Assembly: GCF_001544075.1 (NCBI RefSeq)
Contig: NZ_BCNT01000006.1
Location: 218,128 to 282,127, forward strand
DNA from: Comamonas terrae
GTDB lineage: Bacteria; Pseudomonadota; Gammaproteobacteria; Burkholderiales; Burkholderiaceae_C
Reading direction: 5' to 3'
Length of the DNA stretch: 64,000 bases
Shown here in pieces: positions 17,039 to 25,668 of the stretch. How positions within the stretch are numbered: position 1 is the stretch's first letter; the number at the start of each line of letters is the position of its first letter. The position numbers and the translations under genes were made by a program. The notes below the pieces were generated by a model that was not told the origin of the DNA, made no database searches, and was given only the letters and a program-made list of their open reading frames with translations.

Positions 17039-18307
17039 ATGTCCAGCCCCGAAGCCATCTCCCCGCAAGCCGCCCCGCCTTCTTCCCGCGTTCTTTGGGC
17101 CATGCTGCTGTGCCTGCTCTCTGCCTTTGCGCTGAGCCAGGCCTTTCGCACCGTCACCTCCATCATGGCCGACGGGCTGCGCAACGACTTCGGGCTTTCG
17201 TCGCAGTCCCTGGGCTCGTTTGCCGGACTGTTCGGCCTGTCGTTCGGCGTCACCCAGCTGCTCATGGGCGTGGGCATGGACATCTACGGCCTGCGCCGGA
17301 CGGTGCTCACGGCGTTTCCCATGGCGATCGCGGGCGCCACGCTGTCCGCGCTGGCCACGAGCTATCCCTGGCTGATGCTGGGCCAGCTGCTGATCGGCGT
17401 GGGCTGCTCGCCGGCCTTTCTGGCCTGCACCATCTTCATCTCGCGCCATTTCCCGCTCAACCGCTTTGCCTTCATGTCCGGCGTGGGCATGGGCTTTGGC
17501 GGCCTGGGCCTGCTGTTCACCGGCACGCCGCTGGCCTGGCTGGTGCAGCACCAGGGCTGGCGCTTCGGCTTCGGCGTGCTGGCCGTGCTGTGCGCACTGT
17601 CGTGGCTGCTGATCTTTTTCCGCGTGCACGAGCCGCCGCTGGCCAGCGACGCCCAGCCCAAGCCCGGATTTGTCGAGGCCCTCAAGGGCTTCGGCAGCCT
17701 GCTGCTGCTGCCCCATACCTGGGGCATCGTGCTGATCGGCATGGTCGGCTACGCCTCCTTCCTCACGGTGCGCGGCCTCTGGCTCAGTCCCATGCTCATG
17801 GACCGCTACCAGTTCTCGCTGGTCACCACGGGCAACGTGGCGCTGGCCCTGTCGGTCATCTCGCTGTTTGCGCCCTCGGCCTTCGGCCGCCTCGACCCCG
17901 GGCCCGGCCTGCGCCGCCGGCGCATCATCGTGTTTGCCCTGAGCATGGCGGCCATCTTCGTGCTCATGGCCTTTGTCCACCACCCCGTGGTCAATGTGGC
18001 GCTGATCTTTGCCATGGGCGTTTTCTCGGGCTACTCGTCGCTGCTGTATGCCGACGTGCGCTCCTCCTACCCGCGCGAGACCACAGGCCGCGCCCTGTCG
18101 GTCTACACCATGGCCATGTTCCTGGGCGCGGCACTGATGCAATGGCTGTCCGGCGTGGTGGCCGGCATGGCCGAACGCCAGGGCTGGGAAATCTACCGCT
18201 TGGTCATGCTCATGGTGACCGGCATGCTGGTCGTGGGCTGCCTGGCCTACCGCTGGCTGCCCATGTCACCGCTGCTGCGCGGCACGGCCGGGCAGTGCAG
18301 GAAATAG
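17039..18307 (+). CDS. Major facilitator superfamily transporter
   Basis: A 422-residue inner-membrane protein with about 12 hydrophobic helices and a short loop-2 motif around GVGMDIYGLRRTV, which matches the MFS loop signature (GxxxDxxGxR). No substrate can be assigned. It follows kynA after 223 bases with a repeat and a non-obvious promoter, so a link to tryptophan metabolism is weak. Two ATG-containing frames overlap this gene in other phases and are artefacts. The ribosome site is poor and the start rests on the typical soluble N-terminal tail of about 18 residues before helix 1. Confidence 0.85.
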   Translation: MSSPEAISPQAAPPSSRVLWAMLLCLLSAFALSQAFRTVTSIMADGLRNDFGLSSQSLGSFAGLFGLSFGVTQLLMGVGMDIYGLRRTVLTAFPMAIAGATLSALATSYPWLMLGQLLIGVGCSPAFLACTIFISRHFPLNRFAFMSGVGMGFGGLGLLFTGTPLAWLVQHQGWRFGFGVLAVLCALSWLLIFFRVHEPPLASDAQPKPGFVEALKGFGSLLLLPHTWGIVLIGMVGYASFLTVRGLWLSPMLMDRYQFSLVTTGNVALALSVISLFAPSAFGRLDPGPGLRRRRIIVFALSMAAIFVLMAFVHHPVVNVALIFAMGVFSGYSSLLYADVRSSYPRETTGRALSVYTMAMFLGAALMQWLSGVVAGMAERQGWEIYRLVMLMVTGMLVVGCLAYRWLPMSPLLRGTAGQCRK

Positions 18308-18315
18308 GCCTCCAA

Positions 18316-18350
18316 CGCTTGCCCATCAAGCGCAGGCAGCTCATTTTTTT
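18316..18350. repeat. Short intergenic repeat, second family, possible terminator of the MFS gene
   Basis: Shares GCTTG-CCATCAAGCGC-GGCAGCT with the element at 12338-12365 and is followed by seven T residues, so it could end the MFS transcript. It lies between two convergent genes. Confidence 0.5.
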
Positions 18351-18362
18351 ATCCAGGAAAGG

Positions 18363-18788
18363 CTAGGCGCCCCCTTCCTTGGCATCCGCCACGCGCCATA
18401 GCTGCAGCAGGCCGAACAGCAGCTCGAACGCCGTAAAGCCCAGCACGATGGCGCTTGCACCATGGAGCACCGCATACACCTGCCAGAGGGCAAACAGCCA
18501 GCGCGCGAGCGCATCGAGCCGGCCCAGCAGCAGCGTGGGCTGGATGATGCGGGCCAGCGCCCACGCCACCACGACCGAACCCACCAGATTGGCCAGCAGC
18601 ACATGCAGGGTGTCGGCGGCAGGCACGCTGCCGGGCAGATCCAGCATGGCGTGCACCCCGGCCAGCAGGCCCAGCAGCCAGGCAAAAGTCCATGGCAGTG
18701 CGAAAGGCCAGGTCACAAGCAGGTCGTACCAGGCGCTGGCGCGCACGAGGCGCCGATATTGGTTCGTGGAAAAGGCGGGAACAGACAT
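18363..18788 (-). CDS. Conserved-looking membrane protein of unknown function
   Basis: A protein of about 141 residues with four hydrophobic segments (roughly residues 18-45, 58-80, 84-104 and 112-134) and short loops; it starts with SVPAFSTNQYRR. I do not recognise a named family. The ATG at 18788 is preferred; the frame continues upstream but the added residues are unlike a membrane-protein start. It is convergent with the MFS gene and 333 bases downstream of the FAD monooxygenase, read in the same direction. Composition matches its neighbours. Most of the evidence is its hydrophobic pattern and codon use. Confidence 0.65.
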   Translation of the reverse strand: MSVPAFSTNQYRRLVRASAWYDLLVTWPFALPWTFAWLLGLLAGVHAMLDLPGSVPAADTLHVLLANLVGSVVVAWALARIIQPTLLLGRLDALARWLFALWQVYAVLHGASAIVLGFTAFELLFGLLQLWRVADAKEGGA

Positions 18789-19121
18789 GGATTCATGCAG
18801 GGAGTGAAAGAAGCCAGGAGCTTCACCTTCAAGCAGGCTCAAAGGTCAAGCATTTTTTGCTCCGCCAATGGGACGCCACCCCGATCCGCAAACTGGCCCA
18901 TGAACCGAGTAGCCCTGCATTTGTGTGGACCGCAGCGCTTGCCGCGTGCGGGGCACCTGTCCGGCGGCAGCCGCGACCATCCGGCAAAGCATGTGCGCTG
19001 TTCCGCGCCCTGCCCTTCGCCCGACAGGCGGGCGCATCCTGGCCAAAACGGCGACCCCATGCCCGCCCACCATGGCCCCCGGGGCCGGCAACCAGGCCGC
19101 AGGAGGGGACGAGGACAGCGA
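18789..19121. other. Intergenic region between monooxygenase and membrane protein gene
   Basis: 333 bases with no gene I can support. Frames in it overlap in several phases and give arginine/cysteine-rich translations typical of noncoding GC-rich DNA. The promoter of the membrane protein gene presumably lies near 18800-18860, where the sequence is less GC-rich. Confidence 0.4.
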
Positions 19122-20312
19122 CTAGTTATTGCCGCGATACAGCCAGGGTACATCCATGAGCCGGCTGCCCAGCATGCGCAGCGACAGGTCCCGCCCCCAG
19201 CGCACCAGGCCGGTCGCATGGAAGATGCGGCCGTTGCGCAGCGAGCGCTCCTGCACGCGCGCATTGCGCTGCCAGCGGTTGAGCGCATAGCGGCGCAGGC
19301 GCAGGCTCACATCCAGATCGTGCATGGACAGCGCGCCTTGCAGCTCGGCCGCGTCCTCGATAGCCATGCCCGCGCCCTGGGCCAGATACGGGCGCATGGG
19401 ATGGGCCGCATCGCCCAGCAGGGCCACCAGGCCCTGCGCCATCTGGCGCGGCGACGCCAACGGCACGCGGTCGGCCACCGGCCACAGCCGCCATTCGCCG
19501 CCGGCATCGGGCACATGCTGAACCAGATCCTGCAGATAGGAGCAGGTGCCTTTCAGGTGCACGAGCAGATCGGGCAGATTGGCCGAATGGTCCCACTGGT
19601 CCAGATCCTCGGGTGCCGGCCCCTGGACAATCACCACCAGGTTCTGCAGCTCTCCCCGCCGCACCGGGTACTGGATGGCATGCAGATGCGGCCCCAACCA
19701 GGCCGTGACGTCGCCGGTGCGCAGGCGCTTGGGCAACTGGGCCTGGTGCACCATGGCGCGGTAGGCCAGATGCCCGGTGATGCGCGGCGGCCCGTCGTCC
19801 AGCATCTGGGCGCGGACCTTGCTGCGCACGCCGTCGGCGCCGATGAGCGCATCGCCCTCGATGAGCTTGTTGCCGCTGGTGCGTATCGTGACCACGCCAT
19901 CGCTTTCCGCATAGCTGCTCACGAACTGGTTCAGGTTGAGATGGACGGAAGGCTGCTCCTGCAATGCCTCCAGCAGCAATGCATGCAGATCGGCCCGGTG
20001 GATGGTGGCATAGGCCGCGCCATAGCGGTGCACGCTGTCCATTCCCAGGGGCAGGTGGCCCAGCTCCCGGCCCGTGATGGCGCTGCAGGCACGCAGCGCC
20101 CCCGGCGAGGCGATCACCCGCTGCAGCGGCCGCTGCAGACCCCAGGCCTGCAGGCAGCGCACCACATTCGGCCCCAGCTGAATGCCCGCGCCGACTTCGG
20201 AAAACTGCCCTGCGCGCTCGAACAGGCGCACATCCCAGTCCGCACGCGCTGCCGCAATCGCCGCAGCCAGCCCGCCAATGCCGCCTCCTGCTATCAACAC
20301 CTGCTTGTTCAT
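19122..20312 (-). CDS. FAD-dependent aromatic hydroxylase-type monooxygenase
   Basis: A 396-residue flavoprotein of the p-hydroxybenzoate/salicylate hydroxylase group. The FAD-binding GGGIGGLAAA lies at residues 8-17, the ADG motif is in IGADGVRSKVR, and the second FAD site is GDAAHPMRPYLAQGAGMAIED. Such enzymes hydroxylate phenolic rings with NAD(P)H and oxygen. The start is the ATG at 20312, which puts the Rossmann strand at the extreme N-terminus, as usual; an extended frame upstream is disregarded. No ring-cleavage genes lie beside it, so the substrate stays open (salicylate- and 3-hydroxybenzoate-type are both possible). Confidence 0.87.
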   Translation of the reverse strand: MNKQVLIAGGGIGGLAAAIAAARADWDVRLFERAGQFSEVGAGIQLGPNVVRCLQAWGLQRPLQRVIASPGALRACSAITGRELGHLPLGMDSVHRYGAAYATIHRADLHALLLEALQEQPSVHLNLNQFVSSYAESDGVVTIRTSGNKLIEGDALIGADGVRSKVRAQMLDDGPPRITGHLAYRAMVHQAQLPKRLRTGDVTAWLGPHLHAIQYPVRRGELQNLVVIVQGPAPEDLDQWDHSANLPDLLVHLKGTCSYLQDLVQHVPDAGGEWRLWPVADRVPLASPRQMAQGLVALLGDAAHPMRPYLAQGAGMAIEDAAELQGALSMHDLDVSLRLRRYALNRWQRNARVQERSLRNGRIFHATGLVRWGRDLSLRMLGSRLMDVPWLYRGNN

Positions 20313-20412
20313 GGCTTCATATTGTGCCGTCTCGGCAACGGGCCAAGCCCGTGCCAAGCGGGCCAAACCCGATGCAGATCATCTGTTTGCGCCGTCTTTG
20401 CGCTGCTTCAGG

Positions 20413-20444
20413 AAAGAAAAAAACCCGCCGGGGCGGGTTCTTTC
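20413..20444 (-). terminator. Rho-independent terminator of the H-NS-like gene
   Basis: AACCCGCC pairs with GGCGGGTT across a two-base loop and, on the minus strand, is followed by seven T residues. It lies 20 bases past the stop codon of the H-NS-like gene. Confidence 0.85.
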
Positions 20445-20464
20445 AACATGCGCGGGGCAGCCAG

Positions 20465-20752
20465 TCAGATGGCGAACTTCTCGCGGTCCTGATCTGCAAT
20501 CCACTTCGGGGGCTTGCCGCGGCCGGTCCAGGTCTGGCCGGTCGCAGGATCACGATACTTCGGTGCCACCTTGGAGCCTGCATTGGAGGAACGCGAACGC
20601 GCGGGAGGAAACACATCCTCCGCGGTCAGGCCGTATTCGGCGACCAGGCTACGAACCTTGGCCACAGCATCCGCAAGTTCGCGCGCACGCGCTTCCTTGA
20701 TTTGCTGCTCCAGATCTTCACGTTGCTTCAGTAGTTCCTTGTAGGTGCTCAT
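20465..20752 (-). CDS. H-NS family nucleoid protein
   Basis: A 95-residue DNA-binding protein: an N-terminal coiled-coil oligomerisation region (residues 1-45, KELLKQREDLEQQIKEARAR) and a C-terminal AT-hook-like domain with the H-NS core YRDPATGQTWTGRGKPPKW (66-84). Proteins of this short type are common and often multi-copy in betaproteobacteria; they silence AT-rich or horizontally acquired DNA. It has its own promoter and terminator. The AT-rich islands at 20753-20860 and 30441-30960 are the kind of sequence it would be expected to bind, but this is inference. Confidence 0.92.
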   Translation of the reverse strand: MSTYKELLKQREDLEQQIKEARARELADAVAKVRSLVAEYGLTAEDVFPPARSRSSNAGSKVAPKYRDPATGQTWTGRGKPPKWIADQDREKFAI

Positions 20753-20785
20753 GGTTGCGCTTTGCTGTTGATTTAAGACCCGTTA

Positions 20786-20813
20786 ATTATAAGTACAGTT
20801 ATTAGTCTGGCCA
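20786..20813 (-). promoter_or_regulatory. Candidate sigma-70 promoter of the H-NS-like gene
   Basis: On the minus strand a perfect -10 box TATAAT (20786-20791) is preceded, after 16 bases, by TGGCCA (20808-20813), a weak -35. The region is AT-rich, and the -10 lies about 35 bases before the ATG. Confidence 0.45.
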
Positions 20814-21651
20814 TTATCCCAGCATACGCAGTAACCACATTTTCAACGCATTAGCACAGCCGCCAGTCATATTCCAGCCCATATACCGGACAGGTGCGGC
20901 ATGGGATTTTGCCAAGCTCCCGACTTTCACCGCATCGCCTCTCCAGCCATTTTGCGAAGCGGGCCGCTCTAATGCGCCGGCGGCCGCAGCGCCCCTTCTT
21001 GAAGCGCAGGAGAACCCCAGGCCAGAACAAGGCCAGCCAGGTTCGGCCAGGGGCGGCCGGCCCTGTCAACATCTCCTGTCCAAGCGGAAAAACCGGCAGC
21101 AAGCGCGCACTTTTGGCCCCCATGCCTTGCCCCGAAGGACAACACCACGGCGTCTGCGCCAAGCGGCCCGATGCTTTGTGGCGCCCAACGCCCTCATTTC
21201 CCGGCATTCATGCCCGCGCAAAATCCAAAGCGTGAAAAATCGTCAAACCGGCACCCTATACCTGCAGATTGACAGCCATTTGCATCAAACAAGCAGGAAC
21301 TCTGTCGCTGAAACGAGAATTCCATGGAAGTCGGCATTCTCCATACTGAATGCCATGCTGTTGAAAATCGGCGGGCCTGTTTCAACATCCACCGACTCTC
21401 CATTAATCATTAACATGAACAATATCCAGAGGTTGAACCCGTAATGGAGAAAGGTTTCCGTATCCCGGCCCGCCCGAAGGAGACGCAGGCTCTCCAGGGT
21501 CGTATCGCCGCAAGGCTGGCCGACCTCAAGATCCCGGGAGGGCAGGCGGGATGGCAGGAAGATGACCTCCGGCGCGTCGCGATGCCGCGCGTCGCTGCGG
21601 CATCACCCGGAAACGGCGGAAAATCCCCCTTCATCCATCCGAAGGAAAAGC
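20814..21651. other. Long intergenic region between H-NS-like gene and apaH
   Basis: Nearly 840 bases with no gene I can support. The left part is the upstream region of the H-NS-like gene. The part from about 21235 to 21440 is less GC-rich than the rest, with short frames on both strands that have no recognisable product. The 200 bases before apaH presumably hold its promoter; its AAGGAAAAG ribosome site is at 21642-21650. A small RNA or undetected short gene cannot be excluded. Confidence 0.45.
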
Positions 21652-22506
21652 ATGGCAATTTACTGTATCGGGGACATTCAAGGCTGCTACGACGCTTTCG
21701 AGCAGTTGCTGCACACCGTGGATTTCTCCGCAAGCAGGGACACGCTGTATGTGCTTGGCGATCTGGTCAACCGCGGCCCCAAGTCGGCACAGGTGCTGCG
21801 CGCCTGCATGGCTGCAGGCGACTCCATGCGCGTATTGCTGGGCAACCACGACCTGCATCTGCTGGCCGCCGCCCACGGCCTGCGGCGCCAAAGCAAGCGC
21901 GACACCCTGTCTCAGGTACTCGATGCACCCGACAAGGACGGGCTGCTCGACTGGCTGCGCCAGCAGCCGCTGGCACGCCTGCATGTCAGCGCCAGGGGCG
22001 AGCCGCTGCTCATGGTCCATGCGGGCGTGCTGCCGCAATGGACGCTGCAGGACAGCCTGGACCTTTCCGCCGAAGTGCAAGCCGTCTTGCAAGGCTCGGA
22101 GCTGGCAGCTTTCCTGCACTCCATGTACGGCAATCAACCCGATCGCTGGGACCCGGCACTGACGGGCAACGACCGGCTGCGCTGCATTGTCAATGCCTTT
22201 ACGCGCCTGCGCTTTTGCAGCAGCGAAGGAACCATGGACTTCGACAGTGCCGAATCGGCCGAGCATGCCCCCGAAGGCCTGATGCCCTGGTTCGAAGTGC
22301 CCGGCCGCGCAACGGCCCAGGTCACCATGGCCTTTGGCCACTGGTCCACGCTGGGCCACATCAGCCGCCCGCACCTGATGGCGCTGGATACGGGCTGCGT
22401 CTGGGGTGGCTGCCTGAGCATGGTGCGCCTCGGCGATGCGCTGGCCGAGCGCGAACTCATACAAGTCCATTGCCCCCAGGCCCAGGCTCCGGGCAAATCC
22501 GGCTGA
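21652..22506 (+). CDS. apaH: Symmetrical diadenosine tetraphosphate hydrolase
   Basis: Splits Ap4A into two ADP, keeping the alarmone low; also removes Np4 caps from RNA in E. coli. The 284-residue protein has the metallophosphatase motifs GDIQGCYD (7-14), GDLVNRGP (about 36-43) and GNHD, plus the later HAG and GHWS segments, in the order of the PPP family. The first motif has Gln in place of the more usual His (GDxHG), which is normal for ApaH. The start at 21652 has an AAGGA-type ribosome site; the frame extends upstream without similarity. Convergent with the helicase gene. Cytoplasmic. Confidence 0.92.
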   Translation: MAIYCIGDIQGCYDAFEQLLHTVDFSASRDTLYVLGDLVNRGPKSAQVLRACMAAGDSMRVLLGNHDLHLLAAAHGLRRQSKRDTLSQVLDAPDKDGLLDWLRQQPLARLHVSARGEPLLMVHAGVLPQWTLQDSLDLSAEVQAVLQGSELAAFLHSMYGNQPDRWDPALTGNDRLRCIVNAFTRLRFCSSEGTMDFDSAESAEHAPEGLMPWFEVPGRATAQVTMAFGHWSTLGHISRPHLMALDTGCVWGGCLSMVRLGDALAERELIQVHCPQAQAPGKSG

Positions 22507-22515
22507 CCAACCAGC

Positions 22516-22543
22516 AAAAACGCCTGCGCAAGGTAGGCGTTTC
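22516..22543. terminator. Hairpin between convergent apaH and helicase genes
   Basis: AAACGCCT (22518-22525) pairs with AGGCGTTT (22535-22542); A and T flanks on the two sides make it a candidate two-way terminator. Its stem is only eight base pairs. Confidence 0.55.
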
Positions 22544-22563
22544 CAGCTTCTTTCCGCGACGCC

Positions 22564-23988
22564 TCAGGAGGAGGCCACGGGCGCCTTGAACAAGGCGGCG
22601 ATCTTGCGCTTGGGGCGGATGCTGGGGCTCACGCTCTTGACCGCTGCTGCACGCTGGCTTTCCCAGGATGCAGGCTCTGCCGCCGACGAGGGCTCGTACG
22701 GCTTGTCGAAGAACGGGTCGGCATTGTTCGCACGCTGCGCCATGCGCGATGGGCGATGGCCATAGGCTGCGGCACTGTAGCCATCGCGTTCGCGGCGGCG
22801 CTCGCCCTCGCCATGGCCGGGGCGGCTCGTGCGCGGCGGACGGAAATCCTCCATCGGGCAGCGCTCCACCTCGATCTTCTTCTTGGTGAGCTTCTCGATG
22901 TCGGCCACGTTGCGGCTGTCATGGCTGGTGACCAGCGTGACGGCCAAGCCCGAGGCGCCGGCACGGCCGGTGCGGCCGATGCGGTGCACATAGTCTTCGG
23001 CGTTGAAGGGCACATCGTAGTTGAACACCGCAGGCACGTCCTTGATGTCCAGGCCACGCGCCGCCACGTCGGTGCACACCAGCAGGTCGACTTCGCCGGC
23101 CTTGAACGCTTCGAGCGCCTTCAGGCGCTCGTCCTGGCTCTTGTCGCCATGCAGGGCCGCCGCGCGCAGGCCGTCGCGCTCCAGCGCCCGCGTGAGCCGC
23201 GAGCAGCCCAGCTTGCTGTTGGAGAAGATGAAGGCCTGTCGGATGTCGCGCTGCTTGAGGATGGAGCGGATCGCATAGCGCTTGTCGTCGTCGCTGACGC
23301 TGTAGAAACGCTGCTCCACCGTGGACGCCGTTTCGTTGGGACGCGCCACCTCGATGGTGACGGGGTCCTGCAGATAGCTGTTGGCCAGGCGCTTGATCTC
23401 GGGCGAAAACGTGGCGCTGAACAGCAAGGTGGTGCGCTGCTTGGGGAGATAGGAAAGAATGCGCTGCAGGTCGGGCAGGAAACCGATGTCCAGCATGCGG
23501 TCGGCTTCGTCCAGCACCACATATTCGACCTGGTTGAGCACCGCGTTCTTGGCCTCGATGTGGTCGAGCAGGCGCCCCGGCGTGGCCACCAGCACTTCCA
23601 CGCCTTTCTTCAGTTCGGCCGTCTGGGGCTTCATGTCCATGCCGCCGAACACCACCGTGCTGCGCAGCTTGGTGTGCTTGGCGTACAGCGCGATCTGCTG
23701 GGCCACCTGATCGGCCAGCTCGCGCGTGGGCAGCAGCACCAGGGCGCGCACGGGATGGCGCGCCGGGGAGGCCGAAGCGTTTTCATGGCGCATCAGGCGC
23801 TGCAGCAATGGCAGGGAAAAGGCCGCGGTCTTGCCTGTACCTGTCTGGGCCGCGCCCATGACATCCTTGCCCGTCAACACGACCGGGATGGCTTGCGCCT
23901 GGATGGGAGTCATGGACTCATAGCCCATGTCGGCTACAGCGCGTGCCAGGGGCTCAGCCAGGTGAAGATTGGAAAAAGAGCTTGTCAT
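22564..23988 (-). CDS. DEAD-box RNA helicase, RhlE-like
   Basis: A 474-residue ATP-dependent RNA helicase. The core (about residues 1-375) has the Q motif with TPIQAQAIP, Walker A AQTGTGKT (47-54), PTRELA, DEAD in VLDEADRMLDIGFLPD, SAT in LFSATFS, and HRIGRTGRAG. The C-terminal 100 residues are basic and low-complexity (RPGHGEGERRRERDG) and end in PKRKIAALFKAP, as in RhlE proteins, which work in RNA decay and ribosome assembly. Start at the ATG at 23988; the frame extends 29 residues upstream without family similarity. The RhlE/other-DEAD split is a judgement. Confidence 0.9.
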   Translation of the reverse strand: MTSSFSNLHLAEPLARAVADMGYESMTPIQAQAIPVVLTGKDVMGAAQTGTGKTAAFSLPLLQRLMRHENASASPARHPVRALVLLPTRELADQVAQQIALYAKHTKLRSTVVFGGMDMKPQTAELKKGVEVLVATPGRLLDHIEAKNAVLNQVEYVVLDEADRMLDIGFLPDLQRILSYLPKQRTTLLFSATFSPEIKRLANSYLQDPVTIEVARPNETASTVEQRFYSVSDDDKRYAIRSILKQRDIRQAFIFSNSKLGCSRLTRALERDGLRAAALHGDKSQDERLKALEAFKAGEVDLLVCTDVAARGLDIKDVPAVFNYDVPFNAEDYVHRIGRTGRAGASGLAVTLVTSHDSRNVADIEKLTKKKIEVERCPMEDFRPPRTSRPGHGEGERRRERDGYSAAAYGHRPSRMAQRANNADPFFDKPYEPSSAAEPASWESQRAAAVKSVSPSIRPKRKIAALFKAPVASS

Positions 23989-24144
23989 TGAGGGCGTAAT
24001 TGTCGCACTGTGTGCGTTTTTGCGCCAAACCGGCGCAATGGCTGCCTGAAACCAAGGGCTACAGGATGAAAGCAAGAGGGAAATTCCCCGGCGCGGGCCG
24101 ATGGAATTTCGCCGCTGCCACCACGCTGCCTGTCAGGCAAGACA

Positions 24145-24167
24145 GGCGTGTGACAACCTCACACGCC
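24145..24167. terminator. Perfect hairpin downstream of the ypfJ-like gene
   Basis: GGCGTGTGA and TCACACGCC form a nine-base perfect stem around a five-base loop, 20 bases past the ypfJ-like stop codon. There is no T run on either side, so it may be a 3'-end protector rather than an intrinsic terminator. Confidence 0.45.
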
Positions 24168-24186
24168 CGCGCTTCACGGCACGGCC

Positions 24187-25056
24187 TTACAGCGATGGCG
24201 CGGAGAAGGTGTCGCAGGCCTTCACGCTGCCGGTCTTGTAGCCCTGGGTGAACCAGCGCACGCGCTGGGCGCTGCTGCCGTGCGTGAAGCTGTCGGGCCG
24301 CACCACGCCCGTGGACTCGCGCTGCAGCTTGTCGTCACCGATCTGCTGGGCTGCGTTGACCGCGGATTCGATATCGCCCTGATCCAGCCAGTTCTTGGCC
24401 TGCTGCGATTTGTTCGCCCAGATGCCGGCAAAGCAGTCGGCCTGCAGTTCCAGCCGCACGGACAGGGCATTCTGTTCGCGTTCGCTGATACGCCCGCGCA
24501 TACCGTCGACCTTGCCCGAGATGCCCAGCAGATTCTGCACATGGTGTCCGACTTCGTGGGCCACCACATAGGCGCGGGCGAACACGCCCGGCGCGCCCAG
24601 CTGGCGGCTCATGGTGTTGAAGAAGTCCATGTCCAGATAGACCTTCTGGTCCCCGGGGCAGTAGAACGGACCCATGGCCGCCTGGCCCGTGCCGCAGGCA
24701 GTCGGCGTGACGCCCGTATAGAGCACCAGCTTGGGATTGCGGTATTGCGAGCCGCCCTGGCTGAAGATCTGGCTCCACACATCCTCGGTGGACGCCAGTA
24801 CGGTGGAGACGAACTTGGCGCCCTGGTCGTCGCCCGGCGGCCGGTGCGCAGGCGCCTGCTGCACCTGGGGCGCGCCGCCGCCCGAGAGCACGCCGATCGT
24901 GGTCAGCGGGTTGATGCCGAACACGCCCCAGCCGATCAGCGCCAGCACCACCGTGCCGATGCCGATGCCGCGGCCGCCGATAGGAAAGCCGCCGCCTCCG
25001 CCCTCTCCCCGGCGGTCCTCCACATTGTCCGACTCCCGGTTTCCTTCCCATCTCAT
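24187..25056 (-). CDS. ypfJ: Neutral zinc metallopeptidase-like protein (YpfJ family)
   Basis: A 289-residue protein with a charged, glycine-rich N-terminus, one membrane helix (about residues 31-50) and a periplasmic domain with the zincin motif HEVGHH (167-172) and a downstream glutamate in LQADCFAG. The family (also called KPN_02809 or putative neutral zinc metallopeptidase) has no well-defined substrate. The start at 25056 has the ribosome site AAGGAG. The frame extends 20 residues further upstream without support. Length is typical. A small membrane protein gene lies 105 bases upstream on the same strand. Confidence 0.9.
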   Translation of the reverse strand: MRWEGNRESDNVEDRRGEGGGGGFPIGGRGIGIGTVVLALIGWGVFGINPLTTIGVLSGGGAPQVQQAPAHRPPGDDQGAKFVSTVLASTEDVWSQIFSQGGSQYRNPKLVLYTGVTPTACGTGQAAMGPFYCPGDQKVYLDMDFFNTMSRQLGAPGVFARAYVVAHEVGHHVQNLLGISGKVDGMRGRISEREQNALSVRLELQADCFAGIWANKSQQAKNWLDQGDIESAVNAAQQIGDDKLQRESTGVVRPDSFTHGSSAQRVRWFTQGYKTGSVKACDTFSAPSL

Positions 25057-25161
25057 GGCGAGCACTCCTTTGCTGTCCCGACCAGCCCGGCAGTTGCCAG
25101 GTCCGTGTTGTTCCATTGCCGAGCACGGCCGACACCGTGCTCTCCATCCTGCGATAACGCT

Positions 25162-25509
25162 TTACTTCACCGGCCCGCTGACGGACTGGCCCGCACCATG
25201 GGCCGGCATCAGACCGATGGTGGCCGGCCCGGCCCCCGGATGGTTGCGCGCCACCTGCTCCTGCACCACGTCGAACATGCGCATGAGCAGATAGGCCACC
25301 ACCAGCAGCCCCAGCACCGCCAGCGCCAGCGTGAGCCAGCCCCGGCCCGGCGGCTGGCGCTGCGCCTGGCCCTGCACGCGGCTGGGCTGCCTGACGGCGC
25401 GGGTGCTCTCGCTGTCATGCCATGCGGGCTCGGAAGACGAGGCGCTGGCCGGCGCCTGGGTCCAGGTGGGTTCGCTGCGTTGCCCGGTACGGGAAGAAGA
25501 ACCAAACAT
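25162..25509 (-). CDS. Small single-helix membrane protein, hypothetical
   Basis: A frame of 115 residues: a hydrophilic, Ser/Arg/Gln-rich N-terminal half (1-57), one membrane helix (about 58-76, LTLALAVLGLLVVAYLL) and a short tail. It matches no family I know. It lies upstream of ypfJ on the same strand and is divergent from the ornithine-cyclodeaminase relative. No clear ribosome site precedes the ATG, so the start is uncertain and the gene itself is a moderate call resting on the clean helix and gene order. Confidence 0.5.
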   Translation of the reverse strand: MFGSSSRTGQRSEPTWTQAPASASSSEPAWHDSESTRAVRQPSRVQGQAQRQPPGRGWLTLALAVLGLLVVAYLLMRMFDVVQEQVARNHPGAGPATIGLMPAHGAGQSVSGPVK

Positions 25510-25668
25510 GAAAAGCAAAATCTGTTGGATGCGACAGGCGCTATTGTCGCTCGCCGGACAGGCTCGCCCAACGGCCCTGTTGCCGCCACGCCATGTCAGC
25601 CGGTTGCGCCAGTCGCCTCCCGGGCCGCGCCATTGGTTGCCGGCGGCCTGCTGTGTACAGTTGCGGGC

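Noticed and set aside
20894..21235. 113-codon plus-strand and overlapping 118-codon minus-strand frames in the H-NS/apaH gap
   Set aside because: Opposite-strand frames of equal length with basic, Pro/Arg-rich translations and no known family; more likely noncoding.
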